From assembly GCF_030269925.1 (NCBI RefSeq), contig NC_085135.1:4402753-4466752 (forward strand): 64,000 nt of DNA, given 5' to 3'. The translations under genes were made by a program, and so were the position numbers. The first letter of the stretch is position 1. Each line of letters begins with the position of its first letter. Positions 10,085-19,995 of this stretch are shown here, piece by piece. The notes below the pieces were generated by a model. It had not been told where the DNA came from. It searched no databases and saw only the letters and a program-made list of their open reading frames with translations. The stretch comes from Bombyx mori. Its lineage: Eukaryota > Arthropoda > Insecta > Lepidoptera > Bombycidae.

Positions 10085-10347
10085 AACTACGAGCAGCAAA
10101 CTACACACGTCCACTCAGCACGACAACTAGTGGGCGAAAAGTGGGCGATTGCCCGACCTCGGTTCGGGGCACATCTGGCGTCCAAGTGTTTTTCTCGGAA
10201 GTGACTACCTGTGCTAATTGCGTCGCATCGCCATCTGTGAGCGGGCGGACCCTTAAATTCCAGGAATTCGTTCGGTAACTTAGTGGCCCGTTTGCAAGCG
10301 GACGGCTGTGTGCCGTAATTAATTGCGATTATTACAACTTTTGGGGC

Positions 10348-10363
10348 CTCGCCGTAAGGCGAG
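10348..10363 (+). other. Stem-loop CTCGCC-GTAA-GGCGAG upstream of ORF1
   Basis: Perfect 6-bp stem with a GTAA loop, 50 bases before the ORF1 ATG and within the longer conserved block GGGGCCTCGCC...GGCGAGTGT. It matches the GCAA-looped version in copy 1. Confidence 0.6.
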
Positions 10364-10413
10364 TGTGTTTTTAAAGTCCCGGGGCAGCCCCCCCTGGGCA
10401 CTCGTCCATTATA

Positions 10414-11895
10414 ATGGCGTCCACGGTCGACCTGTTTGCAGAATTTCTTCGCCTTAGGTACCCAACGCTGTCGGCAGAATTTTTAGAATTCAAGACCCAT
10501 CACGCAGCAAACTCGCCGGCGGTCTCCGTTGCCCCCGTCGCTCCTGCGTCATCCATCGCGGCCTCCGTCACGCCCGCCGATCTCGTGACCCCGATACTCG
10601 CGCCCAAAACTTCTGCGTCGACCGTTGCAGCTTCCGCCCCAACCGTGCGTTCGTCGGCGACCTACGTTGCATCCGTGCGTTCGTCCACGGCCTCCGTCGT
10701 GCCTGCGTCGTCCACTGCGCCGGCTAAAACACCCACCGGCAGGTCGCCCGCGCCCTCCTCATCCGATTCAGAGTCGGACATGGAGGTCGACCCTTCCCCC
10801 GCCGCCGCGACTGATGGATTCACAGTAGTCCAAAAAGGTAAAAAGCGCGCTGCGGAAGCCCGAGCTCCCGCGGCCGCTAAAGTAAGCAAAGCCGCGAACG
10901 CGTCGCGTCCCCGCCCTCCAACCCCCGTCGCTCCCGCTGTCCGTGCCACACCGTCGCCGCGTCCAGTGGCACAATCTAAAACTCAGACCCCTCCCCCGGT
11001 AATCCTTCAAGAGAAGGCAGCTTGGGACCGAGTTTCCCTGGCCCTTAAGGCCAAAAATATTGATTTTGTCAGCGCCCGTAATCTCGCCAACGGGATTCAA
11101 ATAAAAGTAACGACACCCGACGACCATAGGGCCCTCTCAAGTTACCTCCGAAAGGAGCGTATAAGTTTCCACACTTATACGCTCCAGGAGGAGCGCGAAC
11201 TCCGCGTTGTCATACGTGGAATCCCGAAGGAGCTAGATGCCGATCTCGTCAAGGCTGATCTGATAGAACAAGGTCTACCAGTAAATTCCGTGCACCGCAT
11301 ACACACCGGCCGCGGTAGGGAGCCATACAATATGGTTCTAGTCGTCCTCCAGCCTACCCCCGAGGGTAAGCACATTTTTAACATACAGACCGTCTGTAAG
11401 CTCTCCGGTATCGCCGTCGAAGTCCCACATAAAAAGGCACTCCTAGTCAGTGCCATAACTGCCAACTGTACGGGCACTCTTCCCGTAACTGTCACGCGCG
11501 CCCCCGATGTGTTAAGTGTTTGGGCGATCACGCCACGGCCCTTTGTACTCGCGACCTGAAAACCGCCACCGAACCGTCACCCCGCGAACTACCGTGGATG
11601 CCCCCGAGCTCCAAAAATAAATCGCCGCGTCGCCCGCCAAAACCGCCTCCGAGCTTCCCGCCCAGACATCAAAGCCTCAGCACCCTCTGTGCCGAAGGCT
11701 AAGCCTGCCTTCGTGCCGGCGCCGGTGCCCAGCGGCTCGGCCTGGGCTAAACCGTTGCCGTACACGAACACGGCTGCAGCTCCTCCCTCCGCGATTCGTC
11801 CCGCCCCCACGATACGTCCCTCCCCCGCGATTCGTTCCTCCCCCGCGACCAGCACTCAGACCGCGTCCGATAATCTCGCTCTAGCGATCGACTAG
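10414..11895 (+). pseudogene. Jockey-like ORF1 (gag-like), two frameshifts
   Basis: From the ATG at 10414 the frame encodes the N-terminal FAEFLRLRYP region, an Ala/Ser/Pro-rich tract, DGFTVVQKGKKRAAE, and then the PRE_C2HC-type domain (ELRVVIRGIPKELDADLVKADL, about residues 255-340). Near nt 11430-11450 the frame shifts: the two zinc knuckles CHNCQLYGHSSRNC and CVKCLGDHATALC are in another frame from 11451. It shifts back near 11560-11587 with loss of the third knuckle, and ends at 11895. An intact protein would bind element RNA in the RNP. As it stands the product would lose its zinc knuckles. Confidence 0.8.
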
Positions 11896-12052
11896 CGATT
11901 TTCAGTCGATCAACTTTGAGCGTGTTAACGCCTTGGGTGACGCCATTCGCGCCGCCTCCACTGCACAACACTTCATCGCCGTTGTGCAGGAATACGCTGA
12001 CGTATACGCGTCGTTAAATACGTACGTCCTCCCCTCACTCCGCCGGTAATCA

Positions 12053-12600
12053 ATGGCGTACATTAGTAGAATAAAGCCCTTATCCGTAACGATAGGATTT
12101 TTTAACGCTTACGGTCTCGCAAATCAACGTCAGGTTTGTGATTTTTTGCGTGACCATCAAATTGACATTTTCTTAGTGCAGGAGACTCTACTCAAGCCCG
12201 TGCGTCGCGACCCTAAAATCGCGAACTATTGTTATAGTTATCGTTCCTAACCATGTTTGGTTAGGAACGACAGGCTCACTGCTCGTGGTGGTGGTACCGT
12301 CATTTACTATAGAAGAGCCCTACATTGCGTCCCGCTCAATCCTCCCGCGCTCGCTAACATCGAAGCATCAGTGTGCCGAATCTCACTGACGGGTCACGCG
12401 CCGATCGTTATCGCGTCCGTTTATCTTCCTCCGGATAAGATCGTTCTAAGCAGTGATATCGAGGCGCTACTCGCCATGGGAAGCTCTGTCATTCTGGCGG
12501 ACGACCTAAATTGTAAACACATCAGGTGGAACTCACACACCACAACCCCTAATGGCAGGCGGCTCGACGCGTTAGTCGATGATCTCGCCTTCGATATCGC
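12053..12600 (+). pseudogene. Jockey-like ORF2, endonuclease domain only, broken
   Basis: The start (MAYISRIKPLSVTIGFFNAYGLANQ) and QETLLKP match the first motifs of AP-type endonucleases of Jockey-clade LINEs; VYLPPDK and ADDLNCKHIRWN follow. A stop at the end of NYCYSYRS falls within a perfect 12-bp inverted repeat (12241-12270); the frame resumes at 12257. Homology ends at DDLAFDIAA near 12600. Reverse transcriptase is absent on this strand. The domain normally nicks target DNA; this copy cannot. Confidence 0.75.
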
Positions 12601-12962
12601 CGCGAGTCGGCCTGAGGGGCCTACGAGGGGGGACATAGCTACTACCGTATCCGATTTGAGAGTACGAGCTAAGCGGTAGTAAGACCTTCGAGAGGGCGCG
12701 AGTTCTTCTAAGAAATCAGACCATCTGGCATCTCGGACTTCGGCGATGCGAGACTTTACGTCGCGTTGCAGGGCACGCATTTGAGTAGGATTTTCCACGG
12801 TATGATACCTATCGTAGGCGCGGATCGAGGCGTTCTTAGCTCGAAGGAGTTCCCTAATATCGTCGGGCAATTTGAAGCGGTGAAGGAAGTCCTCCGCCAC
12901 AACTTGCTTCGATGACCTATTTAATGTCGAGGTGATGTGTGACGTTACGATGTCTATGGCTT
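12601..12962 (-). pseudogene. Jockey-like ORF2 linker, inverted fragment
   Basis: Read in reverse, the frame AIDIVTSHITSTLN...FLHRFKLPDDIRELLRAKNASIRAYDRY...WSDFLEELAP...YYRLARTLK is the linker between endonuclease and reverse transcriptase in Jockey-clade ORF2. It therefore points head-on at the forward endonuclease segment of copy 2. The join at about 12590-12605 is an inversion breakpoint. Ordinary twin-priming gives an inverted 5' part followed by a forward 3' part; here the order differs, so a secondary rearrangement is more likely. Confidence 0.7.
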
Positions 12963-12966
12963 CAAC

Positions 12967-13005
12967 GGAGACGGAGACGGAGACGGAGAGGAGACGGAGA
13001 GGAGT
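12967..13005. repeat. (GGAGAC)n microsatellite
   Basis: About six imperfect units of GGAGAC/GGAGAG just past the inverted LINE fragment. Confidence 0.8.
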
Positions 13006-13569
13006 CCGGGCTAAACGGGAGCGATGGTGGATCAGATTCAGCCAGGCTAATGCCCAGCGTGTGCCAATCCACCACAGTCCTCGTGACGGGAACGGAATCG
13101 GGAGCGCGACCGAGCTTCATAGGAGTGGGTAATATCGGTTTTGCCGCGTATCGAATCGTATCTATATATCGAGTATCAATATCGGATATTGAATCTATAT
13201 ATTGATGGATGCTAGTAGATTTTCTCGATTCATGATATTTGAGATTTTAAACGATACGCTGATATAATATCGTAATAGATATAGATTTAAGTCAACGTTA
13301 TACGGTTGGTTTTCTGATATCAATTTATAATATGACTAGCTGACCCGGCAAACATTGTTTTGCCATATATAAGATTTCTAGGGAATTTCTAGTGTAGAAA
13401 AAAAAACTAACTTATTGTAAGTGTGTAAGGATGTGGTAAATGAGTGAAAGAGGTATGTAGTGCTGTGAACGATGAGGGAATATATAATAAAAATAACAAA
13501 ACCTCATTCAACCACATAATACCTCATTATAACAAAAAAAAAAGTCCAAATAAAAATATATGTTGAGTT
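13006..13569. other. No gene seen; AT-rich with many ATCG/CGAT motifs
   Basis: From 13130 to 13330 the motif ATCG or CGAT recurs many times without fixed spacing. At 13340-13380 the string GCTGACCCGGCAAACATTG followed by TTTTGCC resembles a repeat end I have seen widely in insect genomes, but I cannot name its family. The sequence turns GC-rich at about 13570. Confidence 0.35.
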
Positions 13570-13649
13570 TTGCTGGACTTCCACCGGGCGCGTCCGTAGG
13601 TGGCGGATAACGGGATCCTCTGGGAACAGTCCCACTCCCAGGGGTATCG

Positions 13650-13748
13650 TCCGATCTTTTTCGTTGCAAGGATTTCTAGGTGTTAGGTAGGTAGGCTAGG
13701 TGTAGGAGTAGGGTAGCCTAGTTAGGCTTTGCAACGAAAGAGATCGGA
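13650..13748. repeat. Inverted repeat (20-bp arms) around a TAGG-rich loop
   Basis: Arms 13650-13669 and 13729-13748 match at 19 of 20 positions (TCCGATC...CGTTGCAA). The 59-base interior is rich in TTAGG, TAGG and GTAGG. It lies in the presumed 5' UTR of the R1-A element. Confidence 0.7.
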
Positions 13749-14251
13749 TGACGCGGACCAAAACCAGCAGGGGGAGTTGCGGGCTCTCCACGCCCTTCAC
13801 TCGCTGAAGGGTGTTCCTCCTGGAGACGCTCGGGCTCCCTCTCTCTTCCCCTTCTTCCCCTTTTTGTTTTTTTTTTCGGGTGACGTCCGACCCGTTTCGG
13901 ACCTAACCCATGGGTGATGGTGGGCCACTTTTGGCCTGCCCTTCGATGGAGAAGTGAGCCGGCGTTGCTTACGCATCTTCCGGCCGCTGGTCGCCATGTC
14001 CCCGGCTTCGGCTACAGGGGCACGCCCTCCAGAGGGGGGTACCGGTATACCGGCGTGGCTTCGTCGTAGTTGCTCTCTTGAGCGTCGGGCGGTGGTCTGT
14101 CGTGTTGCTCGTTGCACTCGGCGGGCCGCCGGCCAACCCGTAATCCTCACCGCGTGGGGGACGGGGGCCGCTGCCGCGAGGCACGGGGCCGCGAGGACGT
14201 AAACCTCTTTAAAAAATGCCCCAATCCTAAGCTCTGGTGCCCGGCGATGGG

Positions 14252-16747
14252 ATGAATGGCTGGAGGGAGTCCAGTCCCAAGGGTACCAACCAGATCCCAG
14301 GGGACCGACCCCTGGTTAATCAAAAAGGAAAAATGAAAATGGCAACAGTTAAAGAATTATTACCCCAGGAGGGTACCTCCCGCTCTGCGGGGGGAGAATC
14401 CCTCCGTGCGGTCGAGCGATCGGCCGCACGCTGCCCCACCGTTTCTGGGGGGGGCAAACTTTGTCAAGACGAAGGGGGCGACGGCACGGGTCGCGTAAGG
14501 GACCGAGTTCCCACCGTGTTACTGGAGCGCTGTGACAGCCTGATTTCCCTGCACTCGGCGCGAAGCTCCGCGAGGGGCGACGCGTCCAGTGGGAGGGAGA
14601 CTCCGGCTCTGTTCGCCGATAATGTTCGGCAACGGACTCGGCGGAAGCGGAAGTCGGCTCGACGGCCGGCGTCCTCCGCTCCGTCTGACTCCTCGGAGGG
14701 TGAGCCTGCCAGCGCCAAATATATGGCGTTGGCGGAAGGGCCGGCGACTGCTGCGGCGTCGCGCGCCACTAATTGTGACGTTTCTTCCCGCGGACTGGAT
14801 GCTGCCTCCTTGGCGCAGTCCAGGGCCGCCTGCCGAAAGGCACCGAATGGGACAGAGGTGGGAGAGGTCGAGCGACTAGAGCGCTCCCTGACGGAGGTGG
14901 GTCCCTATGACCCTCTCCGTAGATTAAACATTATTAAAAAACTTGTGTCCGCGGTGGCGACGAAGTCGAGCACGGGCTTAAGGGGTGACTGCCTACGGGC
15001 CCTCAAATCTTCAGCCACCTCGATGGAGGAGATATTGGTGGAGGTGGTGGAGCGCACGACGGACAAGGAGAACGCGGACCTGCGGCGGGAGCTGGACCTT
15101 ATGCACGCCCGCTTTGCGCAGGTGAGCGAAGAGAACGGCCACCTGCGAGCTGAAAACGGTCAAATCAAGGTTGACATGGCAGAGCTGCGCACGCTGGTCA
15201 ATGACCTGATAGAGCAGCAGCGCAGCTCGGCCCCCGTTCCCCCTCCGCCCGAAGTGGAAGATGAAAGCGAGGCCGAAGAGCTGAGGCGGCGCCTCTTAAT
15301 CTTGGAGGCACGCCGCTCCAAGGTGGAGCGTGCGAGGCCGCCCCTCGCTCACGAGGCGAAAGGCGCTGCCCCCATACCGGCACCCCGAAAGAAAATGGCC
15401 GCAAAAACATCTGGCGGTCCCAAAAAGGATGCGACACCAGCGGCACGTTCGGCCGCTTCGGCTGCTGCTCCGGCCAAACCCGGATCATCGGCAAAGGATA
15501 TGGGGGCACCAAAACCCGCCCCCTCAAGGGCACCTATCACCGGCCAGCCCAAGACCCAGAAGGCCGCTCCTGCCCCGTCCCAGCCTGCGAAGGTGGGGCC
15601 CGGCAGGAGTCGGAATAAAAAGAAGGGGGGCGTCAACGCCGCCAAACCGGCACCAACTCCCCAGCCCCGCCCACTGCCCCCGGCCCCAGCAAACATGGAT
15701 GAGGCCTGGACGACGGTAGTGCGGCGTGGGCCTAAGAAAGTGGCGGCGCCTCCTGCGCCGCGCCCCAAGCCCGCCCCTGCGGCCACCGCTCCCCGCCAAG
15801 AGGGTCGAGCGGAGCCGAGGGGCCGAAATGGACGAAGGAGGCCGCGCGCCCCGCGGTCGGCTGCAGTGGTAGTGGAGCTGCTGCCGGCCGGCAAAGAAAA
15901 GGGCATCACCTACCATGAGGTGATGACCCAGGCGCGCGGCGGCGTAAATGTGGACGCCCTCGGCGTGGAGGGGGGCATCAAGGTCCGGCAGACGGCCAAC
16001 GGGGCCCGTCTCATAGAATGCCCCGGCCCAAACACTAACGCCGCGGCCGAAAAATTGGCGGCCCGGCTGAGGGAGATCCTGCCGGACCCCGAGGTGGTGC
16101 GCATCGCGCGGCCCGTAAAAATGGCGGAGGTGAAGATTACGGGCCTCGACGAGTGCGCCACGAAGGAGGAGGTCGCCGCGGCCATCGCGTCGCAAGGCAA
16201 CTGCGCCCTCGCCGACGTCAAAGTCGGGGAGCTCCGGGCGACGTACTCCGGAACCCGGACGGCGTGGGCGCGTTGCCCCATCGCAACGGCGAACCTCCTG
16301 GCCACCCCTCCACAGGGTCGGCCTTCGGACAGCCCAGGATGGCTGCGCGTGGGCTGGGTAGTGGCCCACGTGCAACTGCAGGAGAGCAGGCCGTGGCGTT
16401 GTCTTCGGTGCTTCGGCACCGGCCACGGCCTCGCCAAGTGTCCCTCGACCGTGGACCGCAGCGGCTTGTGTTTCCGCTGCGGCCAACCGGGGCACAAGGC
16501 AGCCTCCTGCACCACAGCCGCGCCGCACTGCGTCTTGTGCGACGCGGCTAAAAGGAAGGCCGACCACCGGGCCGGGGGCCCGGCGTGTAAATCCGCCCCC
16601 TCCTCTACCAAAATGAGGAGGGGCGGAAAGAAAAAGAAGAAGGAGAGGCCGGCTGCAACAAGGGCAGCCGGCGAGTCAGTTCCCGCCGCGGCTATTGTCG
16701 AGCCGCAGGGCGGGACAGACGAGGGAGCGATGGACGTAGCCTCGTAA
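14252..16747 (+). CDS. R1-clade ORF1, gag-like RNA-binding protein
   Basis: 831 codons from the ATG at 14252; the frame is open further up to a GTG at 14237, and an in-frame ATG at about 14333 is an alternative. An Ala/Arg/Ser-rich N-terminus is followed by a coiled-coil-like segment near residues 250-320 (ERTTDKENADLRRELDLMH). A long Pro/Ala/Lys-rich tract and a conserved globular region near 560-700 come next. Three zinc knuckles end the chain (CLRCFGTGHGLAKC, CFRCGQPGHKAASC, then CVLCDAAKRKADH...C). Expected role: coats element RNA and brings it to the nucleus and chromosomes. Its TAA overlaps the ORF2 ATG as TAATG at 16745-16749. No disabling change is seen. Confidence 0.9.
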   Translation: MNGWRESSPKGTNQIPGDRPLVNQKGKMKMATVKELLPQEGTSRSAGGESLRAVERSAARCPTVSGGGKLCQDEGGDGTGRVRDRVPTVLLERCDSLISLHSARSSARGDASSGRETPALFADNVRQRTRRKRKSARRPASSAPSDSSEGEPASAKYMALAEGPATAAASRATNCDVSSRGLDAASLAQSRAACRKAPNGTEVGEVERLERSLTEVGPYDPLRRLNIIKKLVSAVATKSSTGLRGDCLRALKSSATSMEEILVEVVERTTDKENADLRRELDLMHARFAQVSEENGHLRAENGQIKVDMAELRTLVNDLIEQQRSSAPVPPPPEVEDESEAEELRRRLLILEARRSKVERARPPLAHEAKGAAPIPAPRKKMAAKTSGGPKKDATPAARSAASAAAPAKPGSSAKDMGAPKPAPSRAPITGQPKTQKAAPAPSQPAKVGPGRSRNKKKGGVNAAKPAPTPQPRPLPPAPANMDEAWTTVVRRGPKKVAAPPAPRPKPAPAATAPRQEGRAEPRGRNGRRRPRAPRSAAVVVELLPAGKEKGITYHEVMTQARGGVNVDALGVEGGIKVRQTANGARLIECPGPNTNAAAEKLAARLREILPDPEVVRIARPVKMAEVKITGLDECATKEEVAAAIASQGNCALADVKVGELRATYSGTRTAWARCPIATANLLATPPQGRPSDSPGWLRVGWVVAHVQLQESRPWRCLRCFGTGHGLAKCPSTVDRSGLCFRCGQPGHKAASCTTAAPHCVLCDAAKRKADHRAGGPACKSAPSSTKMRRGGKKKKKERPAATRAAGESVPAAAIVEPQGGTDEGAMDVAS

Positions 16748-19700
16748 TGGGTTGCGTCCACCGCTTCCTCCAGTGCAATTTGAACCACTCCGCCAGGGCA
16801 CAGGATCTCCTCGTCCACACCATGGCGGAGTGGTCAATCGATGTCGCTGTCGCCGCGGAGCCGTACTTCGTCCCCACCGACCAGGACTGCTGGATGGGGG
16901 ACGTCGACGGCTCCGTGGCCATCGTACTAAGACAGTCCGCGGCGTTACCCCCCTTGGATATGGTGGCCAGGGGACCCGGGTACGTCGCGGCTAGGATCGA
17001 CGGGACCGTCGTGATCGGGGCGTACTTTTCTCCGAACAGGAGCCTCGCTGAATTCGAACGGTTTCTGGGCGGGCTCGAGGCGCTTTTACACCGCCTCGGG
17101 TCCCGCCCAGTCATCGTCGCGGGGGACCTCAATGCCAAGTGTACGGCTTGGGGCTCCCCCCGCACGGATTCGCGAGGCGAGGCCCTTTCGGAGTGGGCGA
17201 TCGCGACCGGCCTCTGTCTCCTAAACAGAGGCACGGTCGCGACTTGCGTGCGGTGGAACGGGCAATCTCACGTGGACGTGACGTTCGCGTCCCCGTCCGC
17301 CGTGCGCCGCACCCGCGGCTGGCGCGTACTGGAGGGGGCGGAGACGCTCTCGGACCACAGATACGTCCGATTTGAGCTCTCTGCCTCCTCCTTGTCGTCG
17401 TCGTCAGCCGCGGGCGCCCGCGGCGAGGAGGAGCTCCCGCAAGGTGCGCCCCGTTCGTTCCCCAGGTGGGCCTTGAAAAGAATGAATAAGGAGTTGCTGA
17501 TGGAGGCGGCCGCTGTTGCTGCGTGGGCACCAAAACCCGCGCAGCTCGCGGACGTGGATGCGGAGGTCGACTGGTTCCGGGGCACCAATGCAAATATTTG
17601 TGATGCCGCCATGCCCCGGGTCGGCCCCCGAGCACCACGTGGGGGTGCGTTCTGGTGGTCGCCCGAGATCGCAAGACTCCGAGAGGAGTGCGTGAGGGCG
17701 CGCCGCCGGAGCGCACGCCACCGCCGCCGCCGTCGTCGCGACGCTGCGTTCGCGGAGACGGCGGCCCAGCTGCACGCTGACTGTCGTCAAAAGCAGACGG
17801 CGCTGCAGCTGGCCATCGGCGAGGCCAAGAAGCAGAGCATGAAGACTCTCCTGGAGTCGCTCGATGAAGATCCCTGGGGGCGCCCATACAAGATGGTTCG
17901 CAGGAAACTGCAGCCGTGGGCGCTCCCGGTGACCGAGCGGCTCCAGCCTCGGCAGCTGCGGGAAATAGTTTCAGCGCTTTTCCCGCCGGCAGCGGGGGGG
18001 GACTTTGAGCCCCCCCAGATGGACGCCACGTGGGGCACGCCTCCGCGTCGCCCCAGCGTTCCCGCTGCCGAGGAGCCCCCGCCCCCTATCACGGGGGCGG
18101 AGATCCATGCGGCCGTGTCCAGAATGAGAGCGAAGGACGCGGCCCCCGGCCCTGACGGCGTTCACGGCCGGGTCTGGAGCTTGGCCTTCGAGGCCCTAGG
18201 GGACCGGCTCGGGGGGCTTTTCGAAGCGTGCCTCGAGTCGGGACGGTTCCCGTCGAAATGGAAGACGGGCAGACTGGTCCTTCTGCGGAAGGACGGGCGC
18301 CCCGCGGACTCACCTGCGGGATATCGCCCCATCGTGTTGCTGGACGAAGCGGGCAAGATGCTCGAGAGGATTGTCGCGGCCCGCATCGTCCGGCACCTGA
18401 CCGAGACGGGTCCCGATCTTTCGGCGGAGCAATACGGCTTCAGAGAGGGCCGCTCGACGATCGACGCGATTTTGCGCGTGCGTGCCCTCTCCGACGAAGC
18501 CGTATCCCGGGGCGGGGTGGCGATGGCGTTATCCTTAGATGTAAGGAACGCCTTCAACACCCTGCCCTGGTCGGTGATCGCGGGGGCGCTGGAGTATCAC
18601 GGCGTCCCCGCATACCTCCGTCGACTGATCGGCTCCTACCTCGAGGGCAGGTCGATCCAGTGCATCGGACACGGTGGGGCGATGTACCGCTTTCCGGTCG
18701 AGCGCGGTGTTCCGCAGGGGTCTGTCCTGGGCCCCCTGCTGTGGAACATCGGCTACGACTGGGTCCTGCGGGGCGTCATTCGGGGTCCCCTCCCCGGGCT
18801 GAGCGTAATTTGTTACGCCGACGACACGTTGGTCGTGGCTCCGGGGAGGGACTACCGGGAGTCTGCCCGTCTGGCGTGCGCAGGCGTGGCACACGTCGTC
18901 ACTAGGATCCGACGGTTGGGGCTCGAGGTGGCGCTCGACAAAACCCAGGCCCTGTTATTTCACGGGCCGGGACGAGCGCCGCCTCTGGGTGCCCACCTCG
19001 TGATCGGAGGCGTCCGCGTCGGGGTCGGGGTGACCGGTCTTCGGTACCTCGGCCTCGAACTGGACGGTCGGTGGAACTTCCGCGCTCACTTTGAGAAGTT
19101 GGGCCCTCGACTGATGGCGACGGCCGGCTCTTTGAGCCGGCTGCTTCCAAACGTCGGGGGTCCCGATCAGGTGGCGCGCCGCCTCTACATGGGGGTGGTG
19201 CGGTCGATGGCACTATACGGGGCTCCCGTATGGTGCCACGCCCTGACCCGCAAGAACGTAGCGGCGCTGCGACGTCCGCAGCGCGCGATTGCGGTCAGGG
19301 CGATCCGAGGATACCGCACCGTCTCATTCGAGGCGGCGTGCTTGCTCGCCGGGACCCCACCCTGGGAGCTGGAGGCGGAGGCGCTCGCTGCCGATTACCG
19401 GTGGCGTAGCGACCTTCGCTCTAGGGGGGAAGGGCGCCCCGGCGAAGGAGTAGTTCGAGCGCGGAGGCTCCAATCTCGGCGGTCCGTGCTGGAGGCGTGG
19501 TCTCGCCGCTTGGCGGACCCGTCGGCCGGCCTCCGAACCGTCGAGGCGGTCCGCCCGGTTCTCGCGGACTGGGTGGGCCGCGACCGCGGATGCCTCACCT
19601 TCCGGCTAACGCAGATGCTTACCGGCCATGGTTGTTTCGGCCGGTACTTGCACAAGATAGCCGGAAGGGAACCGACGGCGCAGTGCCACCACTGCGCGGA

Positions 19701-19995
19701 CCGCGACGAGGAAGATACAGCGGAACACACGCTGGCGCGTTGCTCTGGATTCGACGAGCAACGCGCCGCCCTCGTCGCGGTCATTGGAGAGGACCTCTCG
19801 CTGCCGCGCGTCGTGGCTACGATGCTCGGCAGCGACGCGTCCTGGAAGGCGATGCTCGACTTCTGCGAGTCCACCATCTCGCAGAAGGAGGCGGCGGAGC
19901 GAGAGAGGGAGAGCTCTTCCCTTTCCGCACCGATCCGTCGCCGTCGAGCCGGGGGCCGGAGGCGGGAATATGCCCGTACGTCCCGGCCCCTGTAG
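16747..19995 (+). CDS. R1-clade ORF2, endonuclease/reverse transcriptase, intact
   Basis: 1,082 residues. AP-type endonuclease at about 1-225: QCNLNHS at the start, AEPYF, GDLNAKCTAWGS near 120, and the SDHRYVRFEL catalytic end. Reverse transcriptase at about 450-750 with LDVRNAFNTLPWSV, RGVPQGSVLGPLLWN and the catalytic YADDTLVV near 690. C-terminal zinc motif CHHCADRDEEDTAEHTLARC near 980. It would nick a chromosomal target and prime cDNA synthesis from element RNA. The ATG overlaps the ORF1 stop (TAATG), an arrangement for which termination-reinitiation has been shown in the R1-clade Bombyx element SART1; its use here is inference. Confidence 0.92.
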   Translation: MGCVHRFLQCNLNHSARAQDLLVHTMAEWSIDVAVAAEPYFVPTDQDCWMGDVDGSVAIVLRQSAALPPLDMVARGPGYVAARIDGTVVIGAYFSPNRSLAEFERFLGGLEALLHRLGSRPVIVAGDLNAKCTAWGSPRTDSRGEALSEWAIATGLCLLNRGTVATCVRWNGQSHVDVTFASPSAVRRTRGWRVLEGAETLSDHRYVRFELSASSLSSSSAAGARGEEELPQGAPRSFPRWALKRMNKELLMEAAAVAAWAPKPAQLADVDAEVDWFRGTNANICDAAMPRVGPRAPRGGAFWWSPEIARLREECVRARRRSARHRRRRRRDAAFAETAAQLHADCRQKQTALQLAIGEAKKQSMKTLLESLDEDPWGRPYKMVRRKLQPWALPVTERLQPRQLREIVSALFPPAAGGDFEPPQMDATWGTPPRRPSVPAAEEPPPPITGAEIHAAVSRMRAKDAAPGPDGVHGRVWSLAFEALGDRLGGLFEACLESGRFPSKWKTGRLVLLRKDGRPADSPAGYRPIVLLDEAGKMLERIVAARIVRHLTETGPDLSAEQYGFREGRSTIDAILRVRALSDEAVSRGGVAMALSLDVRNAFNTLPWSVIAGALEYHGVPAYLRRLIGSYLEGRSIQCIGHGGAMYRFPVERGVPQGSVLGPLLWNIGYDWVLRGVIRGPLPGLSVICYADDTLVVAPGRDYRESARLACAGVAHVVTRIRRLGLEVALDKTQALLFHGPGRAPPLGAHLVIGGVRVGVGVTGLRYLGLELDGRWNFRAHFEKLGPRLMATAGSLSRLLPNVGGPDQVARRLYMGVVRSMALYGAPVWCHALTRKNVAALRRPQRAIAVRAIRGYRTVSFEAACLLAGTPPWELEAEALAADYRWRSDLRSRGEGRPGEGVVRARRLQSRRSVLEAWSRRLADPSAGLRTVEAVRPVLADWVGRDRGCLTFRLTQMLTGHGCFGRYLHKIAGREPTAQCHHCADRDEEDTAEHTLARCSGFDEQRAALVAVIGEDLSLPRVVATMLGSDASWKAMLDFCESTISQKEAAERERESSSLSAPIRRRRAGGRRREYARTSRPL

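Larger units (their letters stand above)
10085..12600 (+). mobile_element. Jockey-like LINE copy 2, 5' half
   Basis: Contains 5' UTR with the conserved stem-loop, ORF1, and the start of ORF2 (endonuclease). It ends at about 12600, where the sequence switches to a reverse-oriented piece of the same family's ORF2. The reverse transcriptase and 3' end are absent. The 5' boundary is approximate. Confidence 0.75.

Noticed and set aside
12053..12962. Standard twin-priming inversion
   Set aside because: Twin priming places the inverted segment 5' of the forward 3' segment; here the forward 5' part comes first and no 3' end is present.
13650..13748. Telomeric (TTAGG)n array
   Set aside because: Only scattered TAGG words, no regular 5-base period.
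15524..16567. Long reverse-strand frames (up to 347 codons) in the R1-A LINE
   Set aside because: They are GC-driven shadows of ORF1; the same kind of frame appears opposite ORF2 in every R1-A copy.
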